Positions 52,867-62,217 are shown, counted from the first letter of the stretch. The stretch: 64,000 nt of DNA from Flectobacillus sp. BAB-3569 (GCF_002270355.1 NZ_NJFZ01000010.1:148899-212898), one strand, 5' to 3'. Notes: generated by a model from the letters alone, not told the origin. Translations and numbers: made by a program.

Positions 52867-53271
52867 CTATTCTGCTTTCCAAACGATTTTCTTTTGTTTT
52901 CCTACGATAAATACGATGCGAGTAGGACTAGGTAACAATATCAGACGAGCATTTGCGGCTGGATCGTCAACAAACTCTACTTCAACACCTGCATCTCTTC
53001 CGACTTCAATCGCACCATCGGCAGTTACTACGAATTTCTTCGCTAGGTAAGCTGTTGGTAATAATACGTCAGACTCTGGACAATATTCATCGTGTACTTC
53101 TTTCAAGATTCCTTCTAAAAAGTCTCCATATTCGTCGTTGAAGTCATCTTCCAAATCGTGAAGTTCTTCTTCAATGTCATCATAGCTAGCGTGGTCGTAG
53201 CCCATTTGGCTCAATTCTACTCTTTTCTCGAATAGGGCTAGTAAAGCTTCGTCTAATTTTTGCAAATCCAT
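52867..53271 (-). CDS. Conserved hypothetical protein, acidic helix plus beta domain
   Basis: A 134-residue soluble protein. The first half is a very acidic helix-rich stretch (YDDIEEELHDLEDDFNDEYGDFLEGILKEVHDEYCPE) and the second half is a small beta domain with DVLLPTAYLAKKFV, VEVEFVDDPAANARLILLPSPTRIVFIVGKQKKIVWKA. I do not recognise a named family; it has the look of a conserved small protein of this phylum. It is 61 bases upstream of the L,D-transpeptidase gene on the same strand, so the two may share a transcript. Confidence 0.65.
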   Translation of the reverse strand: MDLQKLDEALLALFEKRVELSQMGYDHASYDDIEEELHDLEDDFNDEYGDFLEGILKEVHDEYCPESDVLLPTAYLAKKFVVTADGAIEVGRDAGVEVEFVDDPAANARLILLPSPTRIVFIVGKQKKIVWKAE

Positions 53272-53423
53272 TGTTGGGAATGTTTCGTGTTTTGACTTTT
53301 TCCGAAACTAGGTTCGGGGGGTTATTTCAAGTTTTTTTATATACTTGAGATAAAAGAAATTTCACAAAAATAACAAATGCCCTTTAACCTAATAGCATAA
53401 AATGAAAAATTTCGCAGAATCGT

Positions 53424-54518
53424 CTACACCAAAAAGTTGAGAATAGACAAATCCCAAGGTTTATCGGCTTGATAAGTCATGAATCCTTTTTCTATAACTA
53501 AGGGCGAAGGAATATTGTTATGATAAAGTTGACCAGTACCTAATCCTTGCGGAAGAGGGTTGGCAAATTCGGCAGCAAACTGGGTAATAGCGTTGAGTCC
53601 AACGTTTGATTCAAGCGCTGAAGTCATCCACCAACCAATTTTGAGTCGGTTGGCATTTTCTATCCATTCTCTACATTGTTGGAATCCTCCCACCAATGAA
53701 GGTTTTAGGATAATATACTGAGGCATGATTTTTTTGAGTAATTTATATTTCTCAGGATATTCCATCATACCGATTAATTCCTCGTCGAGTGCGATAGGGA
53801 GAGGGGTTGTTTGGCATAGCTCAGCCATGATCTCGGCATTGCCTTGCTTGATCGGCTGCTCAATAGAATGAAGATCGTACTCCGATAAGCGCTTGAGTTT
53901 TTCTAGGGCTGTATCAAAACCAAATGCACCATTGGCATCTACACGTAGTGTAATTTCATTTTTGGAAAAATGCTTGCGAATATAACCTAACAACTCACAT
54001 TCTTTCTCAAAATCAATCGCACCTACTTTCATTTTGATGGTTGTATAACCCGCCGCTAGTTTTTCATCAATTTGACGAAGCATAAACTCTTTGTCTCCCA
54101 TCCAGATTAGCCCATTGATAGGCAAATTGCGTTGGTTTTGATGGAAACCATTGTCATAAATGACCCTTTTTCCGCCATTGAGCAAATCCAACATGGCCGT
54201 TTCGAAACCAAAAACAATAGAAGGGAAGGATTTGTCAAGAACTTGATCTAAAATAATGCTTAGATTCCAAGAAAAAACCTCGAGGTCGAGTGTATTAAAA
54301 TATTCGCAGATACTCAATAACTGAAGCTCAAAATCTGGACGGTCATCGATGCTTAATCCTTTCAAGGGCGCACATTCTCCTAAACCGAAGACACTAGGAT
54401 TTTCGGTATCAAAAATTTTAATAAAGTAACTATCTTTTTCTGTTAGAACACCCCTCGACGTTCCTGCTTCAAACTTGAAGTTGAGTGTATGTTTTGAAAA
54501 GACCGCTTTGAGACTCAT
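53424..54518 (-). CDS. menC: o-Succinylbenzoate synthase (enolase superfamily)
   Basis: MenC dehydrates SHCHC to o-succinylbenzoate in menaquinone synthesis. The 364 residues carry the enolase-superfamily set: IKMKVG (catalytic Lys), LRVDANGAF, SIEQP and ALDEEL as metal ligands, and IILKPSLVGGF with the second Lys, followed by TSALESNVGLNAITQFA and a GLGTGQLY ending typical of MenC. No other men genes are adjacent. Dipeptide epimerase is the main alternative, but the SALESNVGLNAI and GLGTG signatures favour MenC. Menaquinone would serve Mqo in this window. Confidence 0.87.
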   Translation of the reverse strand: MSLKAVFSKHTLNFKFEAGTSRGVLTEKDSYFIKIFDTENPSVFGLGECAPLKGLSIDDRPDFELQLLSICEYFNTLDLEVFSWNLSIILDQVLDKSFPSIVFGFETAMLDLLNGGKRVIYDNGFHQNQRNLPINGLIWMGDKEFMLRQIDEKLAAGYTTIKMKVGAIDFEKECELLGYIRKHFSKNEITLRVDANGAFGFDTALEKLKRLSEYDLHSIEQPIKQGNAEIMAELCQTTPLPIALDEELIGMMEYPEKYKLLKKIMPQYIILKPSLVGGFQQCREWIENANRLKIGWWMTSALESNVGLNAITQFAAEFANPLPQGLGTGQLYHNNIPSPLVIEKGFMTYQADKPWDLSILNFLV

Positions 54519-54576
54519 TTTTATGTATTAATAAGGACGCAAATAGGAGGATGCTCCGTTTGGTTGATGACTGTTA

Positions 54577-54642
54577 AATTAGTAGGCAAAATAAAATTTA
54601 TTTTACCTGCTCTGGGCATTAGCCTTTACGCTAAGGCAGATA
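54577..54642. repeat. Mosaic-repeat fragment
   Basis: TTAGTAGGCAAAATAAAATT resembles the words at 3064 and 3258. It continues into four heptamers at 54615-54642 (GGCATTA, GCCTTTA...). It is a partial copy of the intergenic mosaic in the 423-base menC-lpxK gap. Confidence 0.5.
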
Positions 54643-54731
54643 ATGTGAAGACCTTAGAGGTTACATAATAAATTCTTCAATTATCATAAAGCTCTTTTAG
54701 AAGCCCTTAGAAAATCTACTTGGCGTGGCAA

Positions 54732-54773
54732 CAAAGTAAAAATTAAAAAACAATTTACGATTTTTTTACTTTG
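54732..54773. repeat. Inverted repeat in the divergent menC-lpxK gap
   Basis: CAAAGTAAAAA and TTTTTACTTTG form an 11-bp stem around 20 bases. Function unknown; it may be a regulatory dyad or decayed repeat. Confidence 0.4.
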
Positions 54774-54941
54774 TAATGAATTGACTTTTAGAATATTGTC
54801 TAAAATTGTTTTGCCCTATACTCGTTAAACTTTCTTAAAAGGGAGGTGAAATTAGTAAAAAGTCGTTACTCTTTCAGAATTTTGTCTTGTAAAATCAGTC
54901 AAATAATTGAATTTATTTAAAAATCGATGTTCAATTAACTT

Positions 54942-56000
54942 ATGAATATTATACTAGTAGGTCTATTGCGACCTTTTTCGATATTATACGGTTGGATTAC
55001 AACTTTCAGAAATCTACTTTTTGATTGGGGAATAAAATCGTCAAAATCATTTGATTTCCCAATCATCAATGTCGGTAATATCACCGTTGGCGGAACAGGC
55101 AAAAGCCCTCATGTAGAATATTTGATTCGGTTGCTACAACCACATTATTCACTTGCAACCTTGAGCAGAGGTTATGGTCGTAAAAGCAAGGGCTATTTAC
55201 TAGCCAATCCGCATTCAACTGCGGAAGGTTTGGGCGATGAACCTATGCAGTTTTATCAAAAATTTGGACACCAGATTTCTGTAGCAGTTTCCGAAAAAAG
55301 AGTTTTGGGCGTATCTGAGCTCATAACAGGTGTTCATCCCGAAGTCATTGTATTGGATGATGCCTTTCAACATAGAGCTATTAAACCCTCGTTGAATATC
55401 GTTTTAATTGATTCTCAAAGACCCATTTTTCATGATTTTCCCTTTCCTGCAGGAAGATTAAGAGAAAACCGAAGTGGGCTCAAGCGTGCAGATATTGTGA
55501 TAGTATCCAAATGTCCTGACAACTTTGGTAAAGCCCAACAACAAGGTTTTATCCAAAAATTGAAGCCCTATCTAAACCCAACAAGTCCCGTGTTTTTTTC
55601 AACAATACAATATGGTGAAGTTACTTCTTGCATAGACGATTGGGTGCTTCAAATACCTCAAAAAGTAGTCTTGGTATCAGGGATAGCCCAACCTCAACTG
55701 TTTGAAAAATATGCTAGAGATACCTTTGAAATCATCGAAAACGTAACCTTTCCCGACCATTACTCTTATACCAGAGCTGATGTTGAAAAAATTTTGCTTA
55801 TCTTAGAAAAGGCTGAATTAGGCGCAAAAGGCGTTTTGATGACAGAAAAAGACATGGTGAAAATAAAGCCATTATTGGTTGATTTTCCTGATAAACAGCA
55901 TCTTTTCTATTATTTACCTATTCAAATTGGCTTTGAAGTCAATCAGAAAAAGCAATTTGACGACTTGATTTTGAATCATTGTCAAATGTACGTGTCTTAA
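54942..56000 (+). CDS. lpxK: Tetraacyldisaccharide 4'-kinase
   Basis: LpxK phosphorylates the 4' position of the lipid A disaccharide at the inner membrane. The 352 residues show the NVGNITVGGTGKSPHVEYL P-loop (GGTGKSP at 50-56), TLSRGYGRKSKGYLLA, GDEPMQFYQKFG, and the LDDAFQHRAIKPSLNIVLID Walker-B-like block with the catalytic Asp-Asp pair, plus PAGRLREN. An N-terminal hydrophobic helix anchors it. It shows that the organism makes lipid A. A porin gene starts 51 bases downstream on the same strand. Confidence 0.95.
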   Translation: MNIILVGLLRPFSILYGWITTFRNLLFDWGIKSSKSFDFPIINVGNITVGGTGKSPHVEYLIRLLQPHYSLATLSRGYGRKSKGYLLANPHSTAEGLGDEPMQFYQKFGHQISVAVSEKRVLGVSELITGVHPEVIVLDDAFQHRAIKPSLNIVLIDSQRPIFHDFPFPAGRLRENRSGLKRADIVIVSKCPDNFGKAQQQGFIQKLKPYLNPTSPVFFSTIQYGEVTSCIDDWVLQIPQKVVLVSGIAQPQLFEKYARDTFEIIENVTFPDHYSYTRADVEKILLILEKAELGAKGVLMTEKDMVKIKPLLVDFPDKQHLFYYLPIQIGFEVNQKKQFDDLILNHCQMYVS

Positions 56001-56051
56001 TTCTCACAGATATTATGCCGAAGGATTCGGATAATGGATTAATTTTGCAGG

Positions 56052-58022
56052 GTGAAAACATCGCAATATCTTATACTCGTATTTACACTGCTGATTTCAG
56101 GCAGTATTTTTTCCCAAACTACCACCAGTAATACCTTTTCTACAGGTGGTTTAGGGAATAATAATGGCTTTCCACCAGCCCAAACCCAACAAAAAAAGAC
56201 CAATCAAAAAGGCGGATTAGATGATTCCACAAAAGTAATCTATGGGCCAACTTCAAGTAGATATTTTCTAGAAGAAGACGTTTTTAATAATAGAAAAAAA
56301 CTCTATACCATTGATACCCTTCTGAAGGGCTTTCATAATTATAGTCCTATTTTACAACGGAACAACACGCAGGTTGATTTAGGTATTTTAGGATCAGCTT
56401 CACGTCCATTATTTTACCAAGCACCTGACCAATTGGGAACGAGGATTGGCTATGATGCATACACTTTTTATGCCATCGAACCCAAGGATGTAAAATATTA
56501 CAATACTCGCTCACCTTATTCGGATATTTACTACGTGACTGGTGGTCAGGGGCAAGATATTTTAAATTTTGACTTTAACCGAAATGTTGACTCGCTTTGG
56601 AACGTTGGTCTGACTTTACATAGAATTACTTCTACCAAACCTCTCGTAGGTGGTACTACCACTAGTACTATTCCCAATGCTATAGGACACTGGGAGTTTA
56701 TGCTTCATTCTAATTATCAAAGTAAAAACAAGAAATACAGTATTATGGGCTATCTAAACCGATTTGACCATAATATTATTGATGAAGGTGGCGTCGCTCG
56801 AAATGGAGTTCCATATGATTCATTACTATTGTATGATGATAACAATGCTATTTTGACCGCTGCCAATAGTCGTGATACTTGGAATAACATACATATATAT
56901 CATGAATATGCAGGGTATAAAGCATTTCAAATTTTTCAAACCTTAGATTTTGAAAGTAGAAAAACTCAGTTTGTCGACAAAGGATATTCTACCAGTTTGA
57001 CAAATAAGTTTTACAATATGAGCTATTTGAAAAGCCCTACGACAACCGACACCCTTTACAATGGGTTTAGTGCCACGACTTTTCAACATAAATCAGGGAT
57101 AAAAGGATTTTATAGAGGGTTTAACTATCGACTCCATTTTCGACAAAGAATCTTAAATTATACCAATTTATTGAATAACGAAAAATTGAGCCGCAGTGAA
57201 AACTTCTTGGGTATTTGGCTCAATCAATATTTAAAAGATAGTACTAGATTCTTCGCCGAAGGTGAATACCATGTAGGAAGTGGCTATCGATTGAATGCAG
57301 AATTGAGAGGAAAATGGCTGAATTTTGGAGGAACATTTTTTAGAAATGTCCCTACTTTGGCGCAACAGTATATGTACAATAGCTCTTATCGTTGGCCAAA
57401 CGATACCATTAAGCAAGCCAACCAATTGAATAACTTACAGGTATTAAGTTTTTATGCTAATGGTACTTTGAAAATCAAAAACTTCGTATTTAGTCCTTTT
57501 GCAAGTTTTCAGACCATAGATAATTATATTTACTTTGACCAAAAAGCTCTTATTCAGCAATCTACGGGTAGTCCGATTGCGATTTTTAAAGCAGGAGGAA
57601 CCGTAGGGTTTCAGTCTGGGAAATTTACGAATACCAACAATATTTATTGGGCATACACCAAAAGTTCTGATTTAATCCGTATGCCAGCCGTTACGATAAA
57701 TTCTCGTTTGGCACTCGATATTTTGTATGCCAAAGTGCTCTATATTCAAGCAGGTTTGGAATTATATTACAAGTCGGGCTATTATGGCGATGCCTATATG
57801 CCAGCTACTCAACAATTTTATTTGCAAGACAATCAGTATTTGAACAGCAACTTCCAGGCAGATATTTTTGCGGATATGCGTATCAATCGTGTGCGGGTAT
57901 TTTTCAAATTATCACATGCTAACCATCGACTGTTGGGCTCTAGGGGCTATTACATCGCGCCAGGATACGCAGGTGTAGGTAGAACTTTTGGCTTTGGTGT
58001 TAGATGGTTGTTGTTTGATTAA
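56052..58022 (+). CDS. Putative porin (Porin_10 type)
   Basis: A 656-residue outer-membrane beta-barrel with signal peptide (MKTSQYLILVFTLLISGSIF) ending near FSQ. The periplasmic N-terminal part has TSSRYFLEEDVFNNRKKLYTIDTLLKGFHNYSPI, and the barrel strands alternate aromatic and polar residues up to the C-terminal VGRTFGFGVRWLLFD. The layout matches the Bacteroidota putative porin family. The start is GTG at 56052; an in-frame stop at 56040-56042 excludes anything earlier. TAATTTTG at 56040-56047 could be a -7 box, which would leave virtually no leader. It probably follows lpxK in one transcript. Confidence 0.82.
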   Translation: MKTSQYLILVFTLLISGSIFSQTTTSNTFSTGGLGNNNGFPPAQTQQKKTNQKGGLDDSTKVIYGPTSSRYFLEEDVFNNRKKLYTIDTLLKGFHNYSPILQRNNTQVDLGILGSASRPLFYQAPDQLGTRIGYDAYTFYAIEPKDVKYYNTRSPYSDIYYVTGGQGQDILNFDFNRNVDSLWNVGLTLHRITSTKPLVGGTTTSTIPNAIGHWEFMLHSNYQSKNKKYSIMGYLNRFDHNIIDEGGVARNGVPYDSLLLYDDNNAILTAANSRDTWNNIHIYHEYAGYKAFQIFQTLDFESRKTQFVDKGYSTSLTNKFYNMSYLKSPTTTDTLYNGFSATTFQHKSGIKGFYRGFNYRLHFRQRILNYTNLLNNEKLSRSENFLGIWLNQYLKDSTRFFAEGEYHVGSGYRLNAELRGKWLNFGGTFFRNVPTLAQQYMYNSSYRWPNDTIKQANQLNNLQVLSFYANGTLKIKNFVFSPFASFQTIDNYIYFDQKALIQQSTGSPIAIFKAGGTVGFQSGKFTNTNNIYWAYTKSSDLIRMPAVTINSRLALDILYAKVLYIQAGLELYYKSGYYGDAYMPATQQFYLQDNQYLNSNFQADIFADMRINRVRVFFKLSHANHRLLGSRGYYIAPGYAGVGRTFGFGVRWLLFD

Positions 58023-58055
58023 TTTAACAATAGAATTCCCAAATTAAATTTTATA

Positions 58056-58197
58056 GGCTTCAGGCTATCAGCTGTAGGTATTAAGCAAAGGCACATATGA
58101 ATTTTTGAAAAGTATTTTGCAGAAAGCCAAATGTCAAATAGTTGATTTTAGATTTTCATTCTTACCTGACATCTAATAGCCGATATACAATTAACAG
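58056..58197. repeat. Mosaic-repeat fragment with 7-base-period arrays
   Basis: Arrays at 58056-58083 (GGCTTCA, GGCTATC...), 58119-58139 (GCAGAAA, GCCAAAT...) and 58164-58191 (ACCTGAC, ATCTAAT...) match in kind the modules of 2921-3520, including TATTTTxGCAGAAAGCC before the second array. It fills the gap before miaE. Confidence 0.55.
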
Positions 58198-58236
58198 ATA
58201 GCGTCTATTACTAAAGAATCTTAATTTTAAACTTCC

Positions 58237-58818
58237 ATGCTTGGACTTAAGCTTCCGACTGACCCGCGTTGGGTAAATATTGCTGAAAAAAATATCGCAG
58301 AAATTCTCGTTGACCATGCTTATTGTGAGCAAAAAGCGGCCTCCTCCTGTATTTCACTGATTATTCAATATCCCGAAAGAGAAAAGCTAAGAGAAGTATT
58401 AATGCCCGTAGTTTCGGAGGAATGGGCACATTTTCGCATGGTGATTCGGGAGCTCGATAAAAGAGGCCTGCCTCTTGGTAAGCCACGCAAAGATGAATAC
58501 GTAATCCAATTGAATGCTAGTATCCGTCATGGAGGAACTCAAGATCAACAGTTGGGAGAGCGACTTTTTATCAATGCGCTCATCGAAGCCCGTAGCTGTG
58601 AGCGTTTTAGAATATTGTCTCAAGAAATTCAGGATGAATCTTTGAAAAAGTTCTATCATGAGTTAATGATTTCTGAGGCAGGTCATTATGTCAATTTTAT
58701 AGACCTCGCCAAGGAATATCTTCCAGCAGAATATGTAAAACAACGTTGGAATGAGTGGCTCGAAATAGAAGCCAATATTATTACGAATTTAGAACTTCGT
58801 GGTGATAGAGTTCATTAG
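58237..58818 (+). CDS. miaE: tRNA 2-methylthio-N6-isopentenyladenosine hydroxylase
   Basis: MiaE hydroxylates the isopentenyl group of ms2i6A37 in tRNAs using O2 and a di-iron centre. The 193-residue ferritin-like protein shows the metal ligands in EILVDHAYCEQKAASSCISL (Glu/His), EEWAHFRMV (ExxH) and LIEARSCERFRIL, plus EAGHYVNFI near the end. The sequence matches the bacterial MiaE family over its whole length. It depends on MiaA and MiaB encoded elsewhere. The reaction again points to an aerobe. Confidence 0.92.
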   Translation: MLGLKLPTDPRWVNIAEKNIAEILVDHAYCEQKAASSCISLIIQYPEREKLREVLMPVVSEEWAHFRMVIRELDKRGLPLGKPRKDEYVIQLNASIRHGGTQDQQLGERLFINALIEARSCERFRILSQEIQDESLKKFYHELMISEAGHYVNFIDLAKEYLPAEYVKQRWNEWLEIEANIITNLELRGDRVH

Positions 58819-58830
58819 TGGAGTTTTAAG

Positions 58831-59073
58831 TTGTGAATGATGAATTGTGAATGATGAATTAGGATTGTCCGAAGGATTTTATATTGTTCGGAAGAGTTCA
58901 TTTCATGAACATTTTTGCAGTAGCGGCAACGCTTGCGGTTGCCATGTTGAGTTGGGCAACCGCAAGCGTTGCCGCTACCACAATTTTATTTTAAACATAA
59001 AACTTAATTCTTCGTACAGTATTGATTCAAAATTCATCATTCACAATTCACAACTCATCATTCACAACTCTCC
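58831..59073. repeat. ~240-base element: inverted heptamer arrays around a GC-rich hairpin
   Basis: The left array 58831-58858 alternates TTGTGAA and TGATGAA. The right array 59025-59073 has seven in-phase heptamers that are the reverse-complement words (ATTCACA, ATTCATC...). In the centre is a perfect 24-bp hairpin (58920-58978). The right array reads into a 28-codon in-frame extension of the downstream nuclease gene, which explains the false early start there. Confidence 0.75.
58920..58978. repeat. Perfect 24-bp GC-rich hairpin (REP-like)
   Basis: The left arm starts GTAGCGGCAACGCTTGCGG. The right arm is its exact complement after an 11-base loop. The arms are over 60% G+C in AT-rich surroundings, as is typical of REP/BIME-type dispersed hairpins. 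There is no T run, so a terminator role is unlikely. Confidence 0.8.
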
Positions 59074-59105
59074 GATTTCACCTAAAAAACCTTAAAGGCT
59101 ATTAC

Positions 59106-62100
59106 ATGGAAACCTTTCTCGAAAAAGCTGCCTCTCATATTTTCCAAAAGCACAGTATTCATCAACTCAGTAATATTTGTATCGTTATTCCGTCTCGACG
59201 TGGGGTTTTGTATTTCAAGCAAGCTCTTGCTAATCAGGCAGATGCTCCATTTTTGGCGCCTGATGTGATGGCAATCGACGACTTTGTGATGAACGTAACG
59301 GGACTTAAGCAAATAGACCCCGTTGCTTTGCTTTTTGAACTATATGACGTTTTCAAAACAATTGATCCGCTCGTTGTTTTTGAACGCTTTATGACTTGGG
59401 CTCCCACTTTACTGAATGACTTCGATAAAATAGATCAATATCTGGTCGAACCCAAAAAGCTTTTTAGTTTTATGTCCGAGGCAAAAGCTTTGGAACGCTG
59501 GCAAATGCAATTGGGCGAATCTCAACGTGACCGTCTTAAAAGCACCGAACGTACCGACCGATATTTCAAACTTTTTGAAAATATTCATGAGGTATACAAC
59601 CTTCTACAAGCTCGCTTGCGTGAAAAAGGTTTAGTCTATCGTGGAATGGCATATCGTGAATTAGCCGAACACGTGGATACTTATTTGTTGGATAATCCGC
59701 AACATAAAAAATACTATTTTGTGGGTTTCAATGCGCTCTCTAATGCGGAAGAAAAAATCATTCGTTCCTTACTAAAAAGAAAAGAAGGAAATGATTTTTT
59801 TGCTGAAACACTATGGGATTCAGACGCTTACTATTTAACAAACAAGGACCAAAGGGCAGGAAATTGGCTTCGAGATTACCGTACAGGTAACAATATGCCC
59901 GACCAATTGCCTTTGTTCAACAATGAGTGGAATTGGGTATCAAATGAGTTGCTAAAAGGTCAAAAAAATGTCCAAATCATAGGCGTTGCCAATGCCTCAA
60001 TGCAGGCTAAAGTCGCAGGGAAAATCTATGCCGATTGGAATCAACAGATAGAAGGGCAAACTCAAACGGCCATTGTATTGGGCGACGAAAACTTGCTGGT
60101 TCCAGTAATGAACTCACTGGGAAAAGATGTTGCCAATCTGAATATTACGATGGGGCTTTCGCTCAAAAATTCGATGCTTTTTACCCTCATCGACGCCATG
60201 TTCGAGATGCAACGCAATTTGGTGGAGTTCAAAAATGCAGACGGAGAAACCAAACGTATTCCTAAGTTTTCGTACAGACAAGTAGTTCGTATTCTCAATC
60301 ACCCCTTTGTGAGAAGATACGAGGCTATGCATTATCCTTTGGTAGAGGAGCTTACCGAAAATGAGCAATTGCAAAACCCTATCAGACAGACCCTTCGAGA
60401 TATAACCGTTCATAATAAAGTCTTCTTGAGCTCGAAAGAATTGAAGGAAATGGGACAAGATGACCGACTTTTTAATATCGTCTTTAATCACTGGGAACAA
60501 AAACCTAAAAAAGCTGTCGAACAGTTTTATGCCCTTATCGATTTGTTACGTGAGGTATATCGTGAGCGTCAGGATGCGGTCGAAAATGAATATTTGTATC
60601 AGTTTTATTTGCTGTTACAACGTATGGAAATGATTTTGGCAGAACGAGGAGAGTCCGTTTCTATCAAAAGTTTCAAGACCTTTTTGTATGAGCTAATCAA
60701 ACAAACCAAAATACCATTCGAGTCCGAAACAGACCAACGTTTGCAAATTATGGGTATGCTCGAAACACGTACCTTAGATTTTGAACGCTTGATTATTTTA
60801 TCGGTCAATGAAGGCGTTTTACCACAAGGAAAAAGACAAAACACCTTAATTCCCTACGAGGCGCTTTCTGACCCACAGTTTAATTTACCAACCCATAATC
60901 ACGCGGATGCTGTTATGGCATATCACTTTTTTAGACTTTTACAAAGAGCTAAAGAAGTGGTATTGGTGCATGTATTGCCATCAGATACGTATGGCGCAGC
61001 CGAAAAAAGTCGCTTTATTTTGCAAATAGAACACGAACTTCGTCACCTTAATCCAAACTTGAATGTAACCCAAAATCAAGTCAATTTCGAAACTGAGATT
61101 ACGGAAGATGAGGAGGAAAGCGGACTGAAAATTGAAAAAACTCCCGATATGCTCGCGATGATTGAACAGGAAATCAACGAGCGTGGTATCTATCCTTCGC
61201 ATATTAATCAGTTTGTGGATTGTTCGATGCAGTATTATTTCAACAAAGTGGCAGGTATTGCACCAGAGGAGGAAGTCGCCGAAAAATTGGCTTCTGATTC
61301 ATTTGGTAACTGGATCCACAAAACTTTTGAAAATATAGATACAGCATTTTTAAAAGGAGATGATTTAATCGAAAAGACGGATGGTATTATCCAACAATCA
61401 GATTTGGAGTTTGTTCTGAAAAATATAGATACCTATTTGAAAAAAGCATTTGAACAAACCAATCCCGGACTTCGAATGACTGAGGGCGAAAACTATATTT
61501 TGTATCAAGTAGGCGAAACCTTGGTCAAGAAGTTCTTGAAATTTCAAATCGCCAACGAAGCCTTTCCTATTGAATTATTAGATGCTGAGAAAACCTTGAA
61601 AGTTGGCCTAGAAGTAGAAGTAAACGGCAAAACCATTCCCTTTAAATTGGCTGGACGTATCGACAGAATTGATAGAATTCATGGGCGAACAGTGCGAGTG
61701 ATTGACTACAAAACAGGTTTGGTAAAACCCGAAGATTTGAAAGTCAAAACTGAGTTGATAGAGGAAGTCTTACTAGAGGAATCAGAGAAAGGTAAACTCC
61801 GTCAACTATGGCTGTACAAATACATGATTCTGAAAAGGATGATGACACAATATGGCTTGAGTATTAGAGGAACAAGGTTGAAGGCAGATGAAAATAAAGT
61901 GGTGTCTGGAATTTACTCTTTCCGAAATATAGAGGCAGGTTTATTAGAACAAGATTTTAAGTTTTCCGACGATGAGACAATAGAGGAATTTATGATTTCG
62001 TCAGAACAATATTTGGCTAAATTTTTAGAAAAACTGCTTAATCCTGAGATCCCATTTTCTCGTACAGAAGATAGAGATATTTGTACCTTCTGCGATTTCA

Positions 62101-62120
62101 AACGCATTTGCGGAAGATAG
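59106..62120 (+). CDS. AddB-like helicase-fold protein with PD-(D/E)XK nuclease domain
   Basis: The start is set at METFLEKAASHIF (59106); the 28 residues before it come from the repeat. The 1004-residue protein begins with a degenerate nucleotide-binding block (ICIVIPSRRGVLYFKQAL) as in the inactive helicase half of AddB. A UvrD-like core with DFERLIILSVNEGVLPQGKR follows. From ~700 there is a RecB-type nuclease: SHINQFVDCSMQYYFNKVAG (first Fe-S Cys), AGRIDRIDRIHG, VIDYKTGL, and final CTFCDFKRICG with three more Cys of the 4Fe-4S cluster. AddA is not adjacent. It acts in double-strand break repair. Confidence 0.88.
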   Translation: METFLEKAASHIFQKHSIHQLSNICIVIPSRRGVLYFKQALANQADAPFLAPDVMAIDDFVMNVTGLKQIDPVALLFELYDVFKTIDPLVVFERFMTWAPTLLNDFDKIDQYLVEPKKLFSFMSEAKALERWQMQLGESQRDRLKSTERTDRYFKLFENIHEVYNLLQARLREKGLVYRGMAYRELAEHVDTYLLDNPQHKKYYFVGFNALSNAEEKIIRSLLKRKEGNDFFAETLWDSDAYYLTNKDQRAGNWLRDYRTGNNMPDQLPLFNNEWNWVSNELLKGQKNVQIIGVANASMQAKVAGKIYADWNQQIEGQTQTAIVLGDENLLVPVMNSLGKDVANLNITMGLSLKNSMLFTLIDAMFEMQRNLVEFKNADGETKRIPKFSYRQVVRILNHPFVRRYEAMHYPLVEELTENEQLQNPIRQTLRDITVHNKVFLSSKELKEMGQDDRLFNIVFNHWEQKPKKAVEQFYALIDLLREVYRERQDAVENEYLYQFYLLLQRMEMILAERGESVSIKSFKTFLYELIKQTKIPFESETDQRLQIMGMLETRTLDFERLIILSVNEGVLPQGKRQNTLIPYEALSDPQFNLPTHNHADAVMAYHFFRLLQRAKEVVLVHVLPSDTYGAAEKSRFILQIEHELRHLNPNLNVTQNQVNFETEITEDEEESGLKIEKTPDMLAMIEQEINERGIYPSHINQFVDCSMQYYFNKVAGIAPEEEVAEKLASDSFGNWIHKTFENIDTAFLKGDDLIEKTDGIIQQSDLEFVLKNIDTYLKKAFEQTNPGLRMTEGENYILYQVGETLVKKFLKFQIANEAFPIELLDAEKTLKVGLEVEVNGKTIPFKLAGRIDRIDRIHGRTVRVIDYKTGLVKPEDLKVKTELIEEVLLEESEKGKLRQLWLYKYMILKRMMTQYGLSIRGTRLKADENKVVSGIYSFRNIEAGLLEQDFKFSDDETIEEFMISSEQYLAKFLEKLLNPEIPFSRTEDRDICTFCDFKRICGR

Positions 62121-62132
62121 GGAGGGAAGAAG

Positions 62133-62205
62133 TTTTGAATGATGAATTGTGAATGGTGAAAACTAAATTAAAAATAATCACTCATTCACAACTCTCTCAT
62201 TCACA
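62133..62205. repeat. Inverted pair of 7-base-period arrays
   Basis: The left array 62133-62160 has TTTTGAA, TGATGAA and two more units. The right array 62177-62205 has ATCACTC, ATTCACA and further units of the opposite orientation. Only 16 bases separate them, so the pair can fold as one imperfect hairpin between the convergent nuclease and FKBP genes, where no ordinary terminator is seen. Confidence 0.65.
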
Positions 62206-62217
62206 ATTTAAAAAATG

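Noticed and set aside
59022..59105. 28-codon N-terminal extension of the AddB-like protein
   Set aside because: It is encoded by the heptamer array (IQNSSFTIHNSSF-like) and not by a protein domain; the ATG at 59106 fits the family.
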